In this document: positions 1-6,064 of the stretch, in pieces
How the letters are laid out: each line of letters begins with the position of its first letter
Numbering within the stretch: the stretch's first letter is position 1
Assembly: GCA_031292015.1 (NCBI GenBank)
Contig: JARLHY010000195.1
Coordinates: forward strand, 1-27,245
Length of the DNA stretch: 27,245 nucleotides
Direction of reading: 5' to 3'
Source of the DNA: Negativicutes bacterium
GTDB lineage: Bacteria > Bacillota_C > Negativicutes > Sporomusales_B > JARLHX01
Program-made: the position numbers and the translations under genes
Notes under the pieces: model-generated
Databases searched by the model: none
What the model was told of the DNA's origin: nothing
Seen by the model: the letters and a program-made list of their open reading frames with translations, nothing else

Positions 1-168
<168 letters not shown>

Positions 169-257
169 TTATGGCACACAGGAGTTTGATCCTATCATGC
201 CGAAATAACAGGCGAAAGTTAATTTATACGCTAAAAAAAGAGTTCGGAGGTCGAAAA

Positions 258-662
258 ATGGCGTTTATGGCGCATGACGAAACATTATTAACCGGTATTA
301 AGGCTATCGATGATCAACATAACCGCCTGGTGGAGCTTATTAACGATATGTATGACCAGGTGCTAAAATGCGAAACTGTCGAAGAAGAGCAGGTTTTCGC
401 AGGAAGATTTCTGATAGAACTTCGAAAATACGCTAAGACTCATTTTGCTGATGAGGAAAGGATGCTGACTGAGCATAAATACCCAGATCTCCTGGACCAT
501 CAAGCCGAACACAGGATTTTTGTCAAAGAACTCGAAAAGCTGGAAAGACGCTTCGAGCACGAAGAGCTTGCCCTTTCGATCGATGTGTTTTTATTTGCCC
601 GAGACTGGATTGCTCATCATCTCAATCATTCTGACCGTGACTATTTTCCATATATCAAATAG
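258..662 (+). CDS. bacteriohemerythrin (O2-binding di-iron protein)
   Basis: A 134-residue single-domain hemerythrin, the usual length for the family. The iron-ligand pattern is visible in order: DDQH near residue 20, HFADEE near residue 57, LDHQAEH in the middle, and HHLNHSDRD close to the C-terminus. These proteins bind O2 reversibly at a diiron centre in the cytoplasm; in anaerobes they are thought to carry or scavenge oxygen. The ATG at 258 is chosen because a GGAGG lies at 246-250 with good spacing. A longer reading from a GTG at 135 has no ribosome site and adds residues foreign to the family. The neighbouring chemoreceptor relic is suggestive, since hemerythrin domains are often linked to aerotaxis receptors, but nothing here proves a functional link. 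Confidence 0.93.
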   Translation: MAFMAHDETLLTGIKAIDDQHNRLVELINDMYDQVLKCETVEEEQVFAGRFLIELRKYAKTHFADEERMLTEHKYPDLLDHQAEHRIFVKELEKLERRFEHEELALSIDVFLFARDWIAHHLNHSDRDYFPYIK

Positions 663-667
663 GCGGG

Positions 668-758
668 CGGGGCGGTCCGATACCTGACAGGGGTGCTGAG
701 CAACTGAGGAGACGTTGTTGAAACAATTCTCATGACGACCCAGCCCCGTTTTATTTTT
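668..758 (+). terminator. possible terminator region after the hemerythrin gene
   Basis: CGGGGC at 668-673 can pair with GCCCCG at 743-748, which is followed by TTTTATTTTT. The roughly 70-nt interior has a further small stem (GTTGTT opposite AACAAT). The T-rich end suggests an intrinsic terminator, but the long loop makes this weak. Confidence 0.3.
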
Positions 759-760
759 GC

Positions 761-786
761 AAAAAAAATAGGCCCGTTAGGGCCTA
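761..786 (-). terminator. Rho-independent terminator of the small membrane protein gene
   Basis: A perfect 7-bp stem (TAGGCCC at 769-775, GGGCCTA at 780-786) with loop GTTA is followed on the minus strand by eight T (A-run at 761-768). It lies 20 bp past the stop of the minus-strand gene at 806-997. Confidence 0.85.
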
Positions 787-805
787 CCGAAATGACAGTT
801 TGGGA

Positions 806-997
806 TTAGAAACCTGCCAGAAGCGGATTGGCAAGCAGCTCAGTTCCGATAAGGGAAGCGTTGTTATACAGTACTACGCCGATAACTAGCGCCAGTACAA
901 ATCCAAGAGAGATCAAATTTCCTGCGATCGCGCCTTCGTTATTATTATCTTCTACACAGAAGCCGTCGTCGTAACAAGCTACTGATTTGGTTGTCAT
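806..997 (-). CDS. small single-helix membrane protein, Fur-box promoter
   Basis: A 63-residue protein that I do not recognise. The N-terminal ~25 residues are polar and acidic with two cysteines (C8 and C14) and a DNNNE stretch. They are followed by a hydrophobic helix of about 20 residues (ISLGFVLALVIGVVLY) and a short C-terminal tail rich in L, A and N. The start at 997 is chosen for the AGAAGGCG ribosome site just upstream; an upstream in-frame ATG at 1072 lies in the promoter and would add a Lys/Ile-rich stretch. The gene stands alone between its own promoter and terminator. The promoter carries a near-consensus Fur box, so iron-regulated expression is a fair inference. A role in iron uptake or as a small membrane partner of a transporter is possible but not shown. 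Confidence 0.7.
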   Translation of the reverse strand: MTTKSVACYDDGFCVEDNNNEGAIAGNLISLGFVLALVIGVVLYNNASLIGTELLANPLLAGF

Positions 998-1027
998 GAT
1001 AGTCGCCTTCTTTCTTTGTTTGGTTTT

Positions 1028-1056
1028 ATTATACATCAATGATATTAATTTGTAAA
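1028..1056 (-). promoter_or_regulatory. sigma-70-type promoter of the small membrane protein gene
   Basis: On the minus strand a -35 TTTACA (1051-1056, five of six matches to TTGACA) and a perfect -10 TATAAT (1028-1033) are separated by 17 bp. It points at the gene starting at 997. Confidence 0.75.
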
Positions 1057-1057
1057 T

Positions 1058-1076
1058 AATAATTATTATCATTATT
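1058..1076 (-). promoter_or_regulatory. Fur box adjoining the -35 element
   Basis: The minus-strand 19-mer AATAATGATAATAATTATT matches the classical Fur-box consensus GATAATGATAATCATTATC at 16 of 19 positions. It also contains the 7-1-7 form (TGATAAT-A-ATTATTA). It abuts the -35 hexamer, a position from which an iron-loaded repressor could block RNA polymerase. The surroundings are AT-rich, which raises the chance of a random match, but the ordered hexamers are convincing. Confidence 0.65.
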
Positions 1077-1105
1077 ATTTGTTTTTTGCGTAGCTCTTAA
1101 AATAT

Positions 1106-1140
1106 AAAAACACGGCCTGTCTGATCAGGGCCGTGTTTTT
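1106..1140 (-). terminator. terminator downstream of lrgB, likely bidirectional
   Basis: An AAAAACACGGC stem pairs with GCCGTGTTTTT across a short loop with an inner CCTG/CAGG helix. Read on the minus strand, the stem is followed by a T-rich stretch, ending the lrgAB message. The A/T flanks are symmetric, so it could also work on the plus strand. Confidence 0.75.
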
Positions 1141-1227
1141 GTGTTAAAGCATTGCTGTAAGTATTGTTGTCTGAGGGGCTGGGTATAAGGCCCCGGCAGG
1201 GTTCGTAGGAAAAAGTCTTTGAAGGGA

Positions 1228-1917
1228 TCAGCCTGTCAGTAATGGGATGAGGAGCGGAGCCAGCACCGCTGTGACGATGCCGGCCAGTGCCATAGCCAGG
1301 CCCGCCATGGCGCCTTGCTCCTCCCCTTCCAGGAGTGCCATAGCCGTGCCTTGCCCGTGCGACACCGTTCCCAGCGCCAGTCCTCTTGACACCGGATCCT
1401 GGACGCCCGACCAGGTTAAAAAGACGGGCCCGAAGATGGAACCCAGCGTGCCGGTCGCCACGACGAAAGCCACGGTCAGGGCCGGGTTGCCGCCGTTTAT
1501 CTGGGCGATGTCAATAGCAAAAGCGACGGTTACCGATTTGGGAACCAGCGATGCGATGAGCTGGCTGTTCAGACCGCCCAGGCGGGCGATCAGGCCTGCA
1601 GTCACCATTGAAATGGCTGCGCCTGAGATTACGCCCACGAGAATGGCTGTCAGGTAGCAGCGGAGAAGACGACGGTTGCGGTACAGCGGCACTGCCAAAG
1701 CCACCGTCGCAGGGCCAAGCAGGAAGGTCAGGACGTTTCGCGCCGGCAGATACTGATCGTAGGATATCCGGCAGACAAGTAGAGTGGCGATGACGATCGC
1801 CGTCCCGACCAAAACGATGTTCAGCAAAGGATGATGGTATTTCAGGTATAGGTGGCGGGCTAAAAGATAGGCTCCCACCGTTACGGCGGCGGTAAAGGCC
1901 AAAATCAGAAATTGCAT
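1228..1917 (-). CDS. lrgB: LrgB/CidB family membrane protein
   Basis: A 229-residue multi-spanning membrane protein of the LrgB/CidB (YohK) family, at the usual family length. Conserved regions include PATVALAVPLY near residue 70, the LVPKSVTVAFA segment, the TGTLGSIFGP loop, and GTVSHGQGTAMAL with G(E)EQGAMAGL near the end. The family works with LrgA in murein-hydrolase control or export of small metabolites such as pyruvate; which applies here is not visible. The start at 1917 is chosen because AGGAGGCGAG precedes it inside the end of lrgA. The longer reading adds a charged segment belonging to the lrgA frame. It overlaps lrgA by 13 bp, so the two are translationally coupled. Confidence 0.9.
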   Translation of the reverse strand: MQFLILAFTAAVTVGAYLLARHLYLKYHHPLLNIVLVGTAIVIATLLVCRISYDQYLPARNVLTFLLGPATVALAVPLYRNRRLLRCYLTAILVGVISGAAISMVTAGLIARLGGLNSQLIASLVPKSVTVAFAIDIAQINGGNPALTVAFVVATGTLGSIFGPVFLTWSGVQDPVSRGLALGTVSHGQGTAMALLEGEEQGAMAGLAMALAGIVTAVLAPLLIPLLTG

Positions 1918-2273
1918 TCGCCTCGCCTCCTTCGCAGCGTCTGGGTGATAACGCCGACCGCCCAGCACGGTGCAGCCGCCCCGACGAAAATGGCAATTAC
2001 CAAAATCCAGCCGTTTTCGAGAAAGACTGATGCTGAGGTCATCAGTCCGACTGCGACCGGTACAAAAAAGAACATTAGGTGTTTTAACAGATAATCGGCG
2101 ACTTCCTCGACGTATTCGAGCTTGACGACACCAATGCTCAGCAGGAGGAAAAGCAAAACAACGCCGAGCACGCTGCCTGGTACAGGAAGCCCGGTGGCTT
2201 CAAGCATAGTCCCAATCCAGTACACTCCATAGAGAATGGCCAACTGGCCCAGCCAGCGAATCATTTTGGGCAT
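1905..2273 (-). CDS. lrgA: LrgA/CidA family holin-like membrane protein
   Basis: A 122-residue protein with four predicted membrane helices. It has the LrgA/CidA (YohJ) features GLPVPGSVLGVVLLFLLL near residues 28-45 and the FFFVPVAVGLM segment near residue 75. Family members are holin-like partners of LrgB. The start at 2273 follows a clear AAAGGAG ribosome site. The reading frame is open further upstream, but that region is a palindromic intergenic element and the extra residues are not membrane-like. lrgB follows with overlapping ends. The gene upstream on the same strand is the RpiR-type regulator, but a terminator-bearing repeat element separates them, so they are probably transcribed separately. 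Confidence 0.9.
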   Translation of the reverse strand: MPKMIRWLGQLAILYGVYWIGTMLEATGLPVPGSVLGVVLLFLLLSIGVVKLEYVEEVADYLLKHLMFFFVPVAVGLMTSASVFLENGWILVIAIFVGAAAPCWAVGVITQTLRRRRGECNF

Positions 2274-2369
2274 ATCGTAAGAACTCCTTTCAACAAAGAA
2301 ACGTTCTATTCTCTTCTTAACATATTCCTCCATCAGACCGAAGTGTCCTGCTAAAGAGTGGGCAATGCA

Positions 2370-2585
2370 AAAATACAGCCGCCCTTGTAATGGGCGGCTG
2401 TACAGCTTGTTGAGAACCCTATTCTTCAGGCCGTTCAAAAACCACCAGGTGCACGACGGCCCCGCTGGCCCAGTAGCGACGCGTACTAGGATGTACGTTA
2501 GCAATGGGTCAGTGGGGCCAACAAAGCAGATGGGGGTTTATCAACGGCCTGACGGCCGCCCTTGTAATGGACGGCCGTATTTTTG
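2370..2585. repeat. 216-bp palindromic intergenic element flanked by two terminator hairpins
   Basis: This element fills most of the 347-bp gap between lrgA and the RpiR gene. A 127-nt imperfect inverted repeat spans 2426-2552 (arms of about 60 nt, roughly 70% matched, outer TCAGGCCGTT/AACGGCCTGA perfect, loop TAGGAT at 2487-2492). Either side is a hairpin sharing the 16-mer GCCGCCCTTGTAATGG (2378-2393 and 2555-2570). The left hairpin (2374-2402) is followed on the minus strand by five T. The right one (2552-2578) is followed on the plus strand by five T. The pair can thus end transcription in both outward directions. No transposase is present. It resembles a REP- or MITE-like unit. Confidence 0.75.
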
Positions 2586-2620
2586 GTTATTGCCAGCGCT
2601 CTCCACAAAGGGCGAGCTTT

Positions 2621-3505
2621 TTAACCCCAATAATACTTCTTTTCCTTGGCCAGTGTCTCGAAACGTTTGATTTTATCAATCGATGTATCGTGGAATTTGT
2701 GAGTGTATTCCAGGATCATGGTATTGATGATAACTGACGCGGCGCCCATGGAATCGGTAAAGGCCACGGAATGGGAAGGGGCATAAATAACGAGGTCCGA
2801 CAGCGGGACAAGCGGCGACAGCTCATCGCTGGTGACCGACACGATCGGCCATTTCAGGTTTTTGGCATATTCGAGTATCTCCAGCGTGCGGTTGGGATAG
2901 CGGGGGTAGCCAAAGGCAATTACCAGAACCGTCTTATTCTCCCAGGGCAGAAAGGTATCAAAAGCGGAGGAATCGCCGTGGGTGATGGTGATCACTTCTT
3001 TGGCCAGCGCGCGAACAAGCATATAGCCGCAGTACTCAGCCAAAGCGGCGGATGAGCGCAGCCCCAAAACAACAATCCTGTCCGTCTTGCCCAACAGATC
3101 AACGGCCTCAGACATGGTTTCCGGGGAGTACTTGGCAACAAGTTCATTGAAATTCCGCTCTTCCGCTTTGATGATGTCCATAAGGATATCGGTGCCTTTG
3201 CGCCCGGTTTTGACCGACAGCTCGGCGTATTCGGTCATGGTCATTTCATTGCGGAGGATTTGCCGGATTTTTTCAGCAAACTCCGGATAGCCTTTGTAAC
3301 CTAAAAAGCGTACAAACCGAATGACCGACACTTCCGAGGTTTCCACCGCGGCAGCCCATTGCTGAGCCCGCATAAAAGCGACCTCGACAAAGTTGTTTAT
3401 CAGGTAATTCGCCAGTTTTCGGTAGACGATCGTGTAGCTGTCTTGCCTGGCTTGGACATGATCGACAAAATCGCGTTTATTATTGATGGCATTAATGGTC
3501 CGCAA
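2621..3505 (-). CDS. MurR/RpiR family transcriptional regulator with SIS domain
   Basis: About 294 residues. An N-terminal RpiR helix-turn-helix covers roughly residues 20-80 (LANYLINNFVEVAFM, then VSVIRFVRFLGYKGYPEF). A SIS domain covers roughly 115-250 (IVVLGLRSSAALAEY, GDSSAFDTFLP, VLVIAFGYPRYP). SIS domains usually bind phosphosugars or related ligands. The start is uncertain: the TTG at 3505 sits 6 nt after a GAGGTG ribosome site, while the GTG at 3514 is itself part of that site and has no good site of its own, so TTG is preferred. The gene is divergent from the lysine fermentation operon and shares with it a control region containing a perfect 12-bp inverted repeat. It may therefore regulate itself and that operon, though a phosphosugar ligand would be odd for a lysine pathway. 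Confidence 0.88.
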   Translation of the reverse strand: MRTINAINNKRDFVDHVQARQDSYTIVYRKLANYLINNFVEVAFMRAQQWAAAVETSEVSVIRFVRFLGYKGYPEFAEKIRQILRNEMTMTEYAELSVKTGRKGTDILMDIIKAEERNFNELVAKYSPETMSEAVDLLGKTDRIVVLGLRSSAALAEYCGYMLVRALAKEVITITHGDSSAFDTFLPWENKTVLVIAFGYPRYPNRTLEILEYAKNLKWPIVSVTSDELSPLVPLSDLVIYAPSHSVAFTDSMGAASVIINTMILEYTHKFHDTSIDKIKRFETLAKEKKYYWG

Positions 3506-3543
3506 GACAGTCACCTCAAATTTTCTCGGCTGTGAACAATGTA

Positions 3544-3552
3544 ATTATAACA
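3544..3552 (-). promoter_or_regulatory. extended -10 promoter of the RpiR gene
   Basis: TGTTATAAT on the minus strand is a full extended -10 (TG-N-TATAAT) about 40 bp upstream of the gene start. The -35 region is poor and lies within the inverted repeat at 3564-3604. Confidence 0.5.
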
Positions 3553-3563
3553 TTATCCGAAAA

Positions 3564-3604
3564 AATATTAAATATGTTGTTAATATTACAATATATTTAA
3601 TATT
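3564..3604. promoter_or_regulatory. operator-like perfect inverted repeat between divergent genes
   Basis: AATATTAAATAT (3564-3575) and ATATTTAATATT (3593-3604) are perfect reverse complements separated by 17 bp, which hold a smaller palindrome TTAATATTA at the centre. The repeat covers the -35 regions of both divergent promoters, a natural place for a regulator to act on both. The adjoining RpiR-family protein is the obvious candidate binder. The AT-rich base composition lowers certainty. Confidence 0.55.
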
Positions 3605-3632
3605 GACGAAATTATAACAACAAGAGTATAAT
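3603..3632 (+). promoter_or_regulatory. sigma-70-type promoter toward kdd
   Basis: TTGACG (3603-3608) and TATAAT (3627-3632) with an 18-bp spacer face the fermentation operon. The -35 overlaps the right arm of the inverted repeat. This would give a second, housekeeping route into the operon besides the sigma-54 promoter downstream. Confidence 0.55.
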
Positions 3633-3650
3633 TTTTATAAATATGGGAAA

Positions 3651-3711
3651 ATAATCCGGTTTTTTGCCGGATTATCAGCAGAATCCCTGCCGGTTTTTCG
3701 GCACCCGGCAG
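3651..3711. promoter_or_regulatory. two dyads, candidate upstream activator sites for the kdd sigma-54 promoter
   Basis: ATAATCCGG (3651-3659) and CCGGATTAT (3667-3675) form a perfect 9-bp dyad around TTTTTTG. A second dyad, CTGCCGG/CCGGCAG, spans 3687-3711. The first contains TTTTTTGCCGGATT (3660-3673), found with one mismatch at 11113-11126 before the other sigma-54 promoter at nearly the same distance. Neither dyad is followed by a T-run, so they are unlikely to be terminators. The rest of the 3506-3956 gap holds the promoters, the operator-like repeat and a short possible leader frame described separately. Confidence 0.4.
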
Positions 3712-3810
3712 ATTAGCCCGCTGTTTTTCCGGCGCCAGACGCGGGGGCGATCAGCCGCGAAAGCGCTGGCTGCCAGGATAATAAAACCCTGTCGCCACTT
3801 CGCCGGGCAG

Positions 3811-3828
3811 TTGGAATAAAACTTGCAA
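3811..3828 (+). promoter_or_regulatory. sigma-54 (-24/-12) promoter of the kdd operon
   Basis: TTGGAATAAAACTTGCAA has the GG-N10-GC core required by RpoN (GG 3813-3814, GC 3825-3826), with flanking T and A as in the consensus. It lies about 130 bp before kdd. The operon itself encodes a sigma-54 activator. Confidence 0.8.
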
Positions 3829-3883
3829 CTAGATAGCTCCGGCGGTCCCGGCCCGGATAGCAAAGGGAGGTGGCACAGGCGCT

Positions 3884-3925
3884 ATGCAGGAAACAAAAGG
3901 GCCAACCGCGGCATTTTGTGTCTGA
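3884..3925 (+). CDS. possible 13-residue leader peptide before kdd
   Basis: An ATG at 3884 opens a 13-codon frame (MQETKGPTAAFCV) in the leader expected from the sigma-54 promoter. AGGGAGG at 3864-3870 precedes it, with rather long spacing of 13 nt. No attenuator hairpin was found after it. This may be coincidence. Confidence 0.2.
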   Translation: MQETKGPTAAFCV

Positions 3926-3956
3926 TTTTTTCTAACTATGTCAGGAGGTTTTTTGT

Positions 3957-4997
3957 ATGTTGAAAAACGGTTGTCCGTACGGAACACACCGGGTGCTGGA
4001 GCCGAAAGGCGTTTTGCCGCAGCCGGCATGGAAAATTGATAACACCATGGAGATCTATGACAACGAGCTGCTTATCGATGTGGATACGCTGAATATCGAC
4101 GCAGCCAGTTTCACTCAGATCAAGAAGCAGGCTCAGGGCGATCTGGAAGCGATGAAGGGGATCATGCTGGATATCGTGGCCCAGCGGGGTAAGCATCACA
4201 ATCCCGTTACCGGCTCCGGCGGGATGCTGATGGGAACGGTCGCCCAGATCGGCCCGCGCTGGGCCGGTAAATCGGCGGTGAAGGTCGGCGACCGGATCGC
4301 CACCTTGGTGTCGTTGTCCTTGACTCCGCTCAAGATCAGCAAAATCAGAAAGATTCATCTGGACCGGGAACAGGCTGAAGTTGAGGCTCAGGCCGTTTTA
4401 TTCAGCAGCGGCATCTACGCGGTGTTGCCGCAGGATATGTCGCCGTCCTTGGCGCTGGCCGTGCTGGATGTAGCCGGCGCGCCGGCCCAGACCGCTCATT
4501 TGGTGCGGCCGGGCCAGACGGTACTGGTAATAGGCGGAGCCGGGAAATCGGGCATGCTGTGCCTTTATGAGGCCAAGAAACGGGCCGGTGTGACCGGCAA
4601 GGTGATCGGGCTGGGTTCCAGCAAAAAAGGATACGACCGCATGAAGGAGATGGGCTTCGCCGATGTCGTCCTTCAGGCGGACGCCACCGATCCCCTGAAG
4701 GTGATGCAGGCGGTGAGCAGCGCTACAGAAGGTCAGATGGCCGATGTCGTTATCAACTGCGTCAATATTCCCGGTACGGAAATGGCGTCCATCATGGCGG
4801 CAAAAGAGGGTGGCACGGTATATTTCTTCAGTATGGCCACAAGCTTCACCGGCGCAGCCCTGGGGGCCGAAGGGATCGGCAAGGATGTGACCATGCTGAT
4901 TGGCAACGGTTATTGCCGGGATCACGCGGTTGTGGCGCTGCAGACCGTCCGGGAGAGTCCGGTTTTATGGAAAGTATTTAACGAGCTATACGCTTAA
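3957..4997 (+). CDS. kdd: L-erythro-3,5-diaminohexanoate dehydrogenase
   Basis: A 346-residue NAD(P)-dependent dehydrogenase that oxidatively deaminates 3,5-diaminohexanoate to 3-keto-5-aminohexanoate (5-amino-3-oxohexanoate), the third step of lysine fermentation. The fold is that of a medium-chain dehydrogenase: a GroES-like N-terminal half including GSGGMLMGTVAQIG and the VKVGDRIATLVSL segment, then a Rossmann domain with VLVIGGAGKSG near residues 189-199. The N-terminus (CPYGTHRVLEPKGVLPQPAW) is typical of Kdd. Start: AGGAGG at 3943-3948 before the ATG. It is the first gene of a run ending at kce, and identification rests strongly on the KamDE, Kal and Kce genes that follow. The leader carries a sigma-54 promoter. 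Confidence 0.93.
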   Translation: MLKNGCPYGTHRVLEPKGVLPQPAWKIDNTMEIYDNELLIDVDTLNIDAASFTQIKKQAQGDLEAMKGIMLDIVAQRGKHHNPVTGSGGMLMGTVAQIGPRWAGKSAVKVGDRIATLVSLSLTPLKISKIRKIHLDREQAEVEAQAVLFSSGIYAVLPQDMSPSLALAVLDVAGAPAQTAHLVRPGQTVLVIGGAGKSGMLCLYEAKKRAGVTGKVIGLGSSKKGYDRMKEMGFADVVLQADATDPLKVMQAVSSATEGQMADVVINCVNIPGTEMASIMAAKEGGTVYFFSMATSFTGAALGAEGIGKDVTMLIGNGYCRDHAVVALQTVRESPVLWKVFNELYA

Positions 4998-5032
4998 GAT
5001 AAGTCATGATGAGATGGCAAGAGGTGTTTGCC

Positions 5033-6052
5033 ATGCCGGCGGCAGCGGCGCTGACTGTGGTGGGGCTGGCAAAAAATACAGGCAAAACGGTGGCTATGAA
5101 CGTCCTGCAACAAATGCTGAATCAGGAAGGACGCACATTGGGCCTTCTGTCCATCGGCCTGGACGGCGAAAGGGTTGATGCCCTGACCCGCCTGCCCAAG
5201 CCGGCGGTGGTCGTTCAGCCGGGTACGCTGGTGGCCACCGCGGAAAGCATGATCGGCAGCCTGCGGCAGTGGGAACTGTTACGGGAGACGGCGATCCACA
5301 CCCCGGTGGGCAGGATCGTGCTCCTGCGGGCCCGGGGGTTGCAAAAAGTCGTTCTGGCCGGACCGAGCAAAAATCACGAAGTGCGCTGCGTTTTGCACGA
5401 ACTGACGGTATTGGGCGCCGACTGCGTGCTTGTAGACGGCGCGTTTGACCGGCAGAGCTCGGTTGATCCGTCGGTCAGCGATCAGGCCATTCTCGCCAGT
5501 GGCGCCACGCTTAGCCGGGACCTGAACCGGCTGGTCATGTTGACGAAATGCCGGGTACAGCAGCTGACTCTGGCGGAGTGCGACAGCGGGTGCCGGGCGC
5601 TGATGGGGCAGGGTACTGCCAGGATAAAGCTGGTTTCAGGCAAGCGGGTGGACAACATTGAGGTTCCCACCACGCTGCTGAGTGCTAACGAGTGGAGCTG
5701 TATTTTGAGCACCGGGTGCGAGAGTCTGCTTCTCAGAGGGGCGGCGGGGGATGGACTGGCAGAGGCACTGCTGAAAAGTCCCGACAGTCTCCGGGTCGTT
5801 GTTCAGGATGGCAGTAAGATTTTCATTCAGGCAGAGCTCTGGAAGCGTTTGGGCCATAAAGGCGTGAGTTTCAGCGCCGAAAAGGCCATCAGGCTGCTCG
5901 GGGTGACGGTGAATCCGGTTTTGCCCGGAGGAGTCGGTTATGACCCTGACGAGCTGCTCACCGCCCTGGGAAGGGAGCTTGCTCCCCTGCCGGTAATCGA
6001 CATGGTGCGTGAGGTAAAGTATGGGCAAGAAGATGGTGGCGGAAAAAGGTAA
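5033..6052 (+). CDS. kamB: KamB-like P-loop protein (lysine 5,6-aminomutase reactivase subunit)
   Basis: About 339 residues with an N-terminal Walker A loop, GLAKNTGKT (residues 11-19). Beyond the P-loop there is no familiar domain. Position and P-loop match KamB of known lysine fermentation clusters, a protein proposed to work with the MutS-like ATPase KamC to reactivate the B12-dependent lysine 5,6-aminomutase; that name rests on context and memory of the family. The ATG at 5033 is chosen since GAGGTG at 5021-5026 precedes it at good spacing; an upstream ATG at 5006 has no such site. It lies between kdd and the sigma-54 activator gene. Notably, no kamC follows. Confidence 0.7.
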   Translation: MPAAAALTVVGLAKNTGKTVAMNVLQQMLNQEGRTLGLLSIGLDGERVDALTRLPKPAVVVQPGTLVATAESMIGSLRQWELLRETAIHTPVGRIVLLRARGLQKVVLAGPSKNHEVRCVLHELTVLGADCVLVDGAFDRQSSVDPSVSDQAILASGATLSRDLNRLVMLTKCRVQQLTLAECDSGCRALMGQGTARIKLVSGKRVDNIEVPTTLLSANEWSCILSTGCESLLLRGAAGDGLAEALLKSPDSLRVVVQDGSKIFIQAELWKRLGHKGVSFSAEKAIRLLGVTVNPVLPGGVGYDPDELLTALGRELAPLPVIDMVREVKYGQEDGGGKR

Positions 6053-6064
6053 GGGGGTATCTGA

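Noticed and set aside
1247..1657. Plus-strand open frame opposite lrgB
   Set aside because: It is the mirror of the lrgB coding frame, has no ribosome site and no protein character.
2504..2737. Plus-strand open frames across the palindromic element
   Set aside because: They run through the inverted repeat and the end of the RpiR gene and have no coding character.
3506..3956. Lysine riboswitch in the kdd leader
   Set aside because: No conserved lysine-riboswitch core motifs are present; the structures seen are simple dyads.
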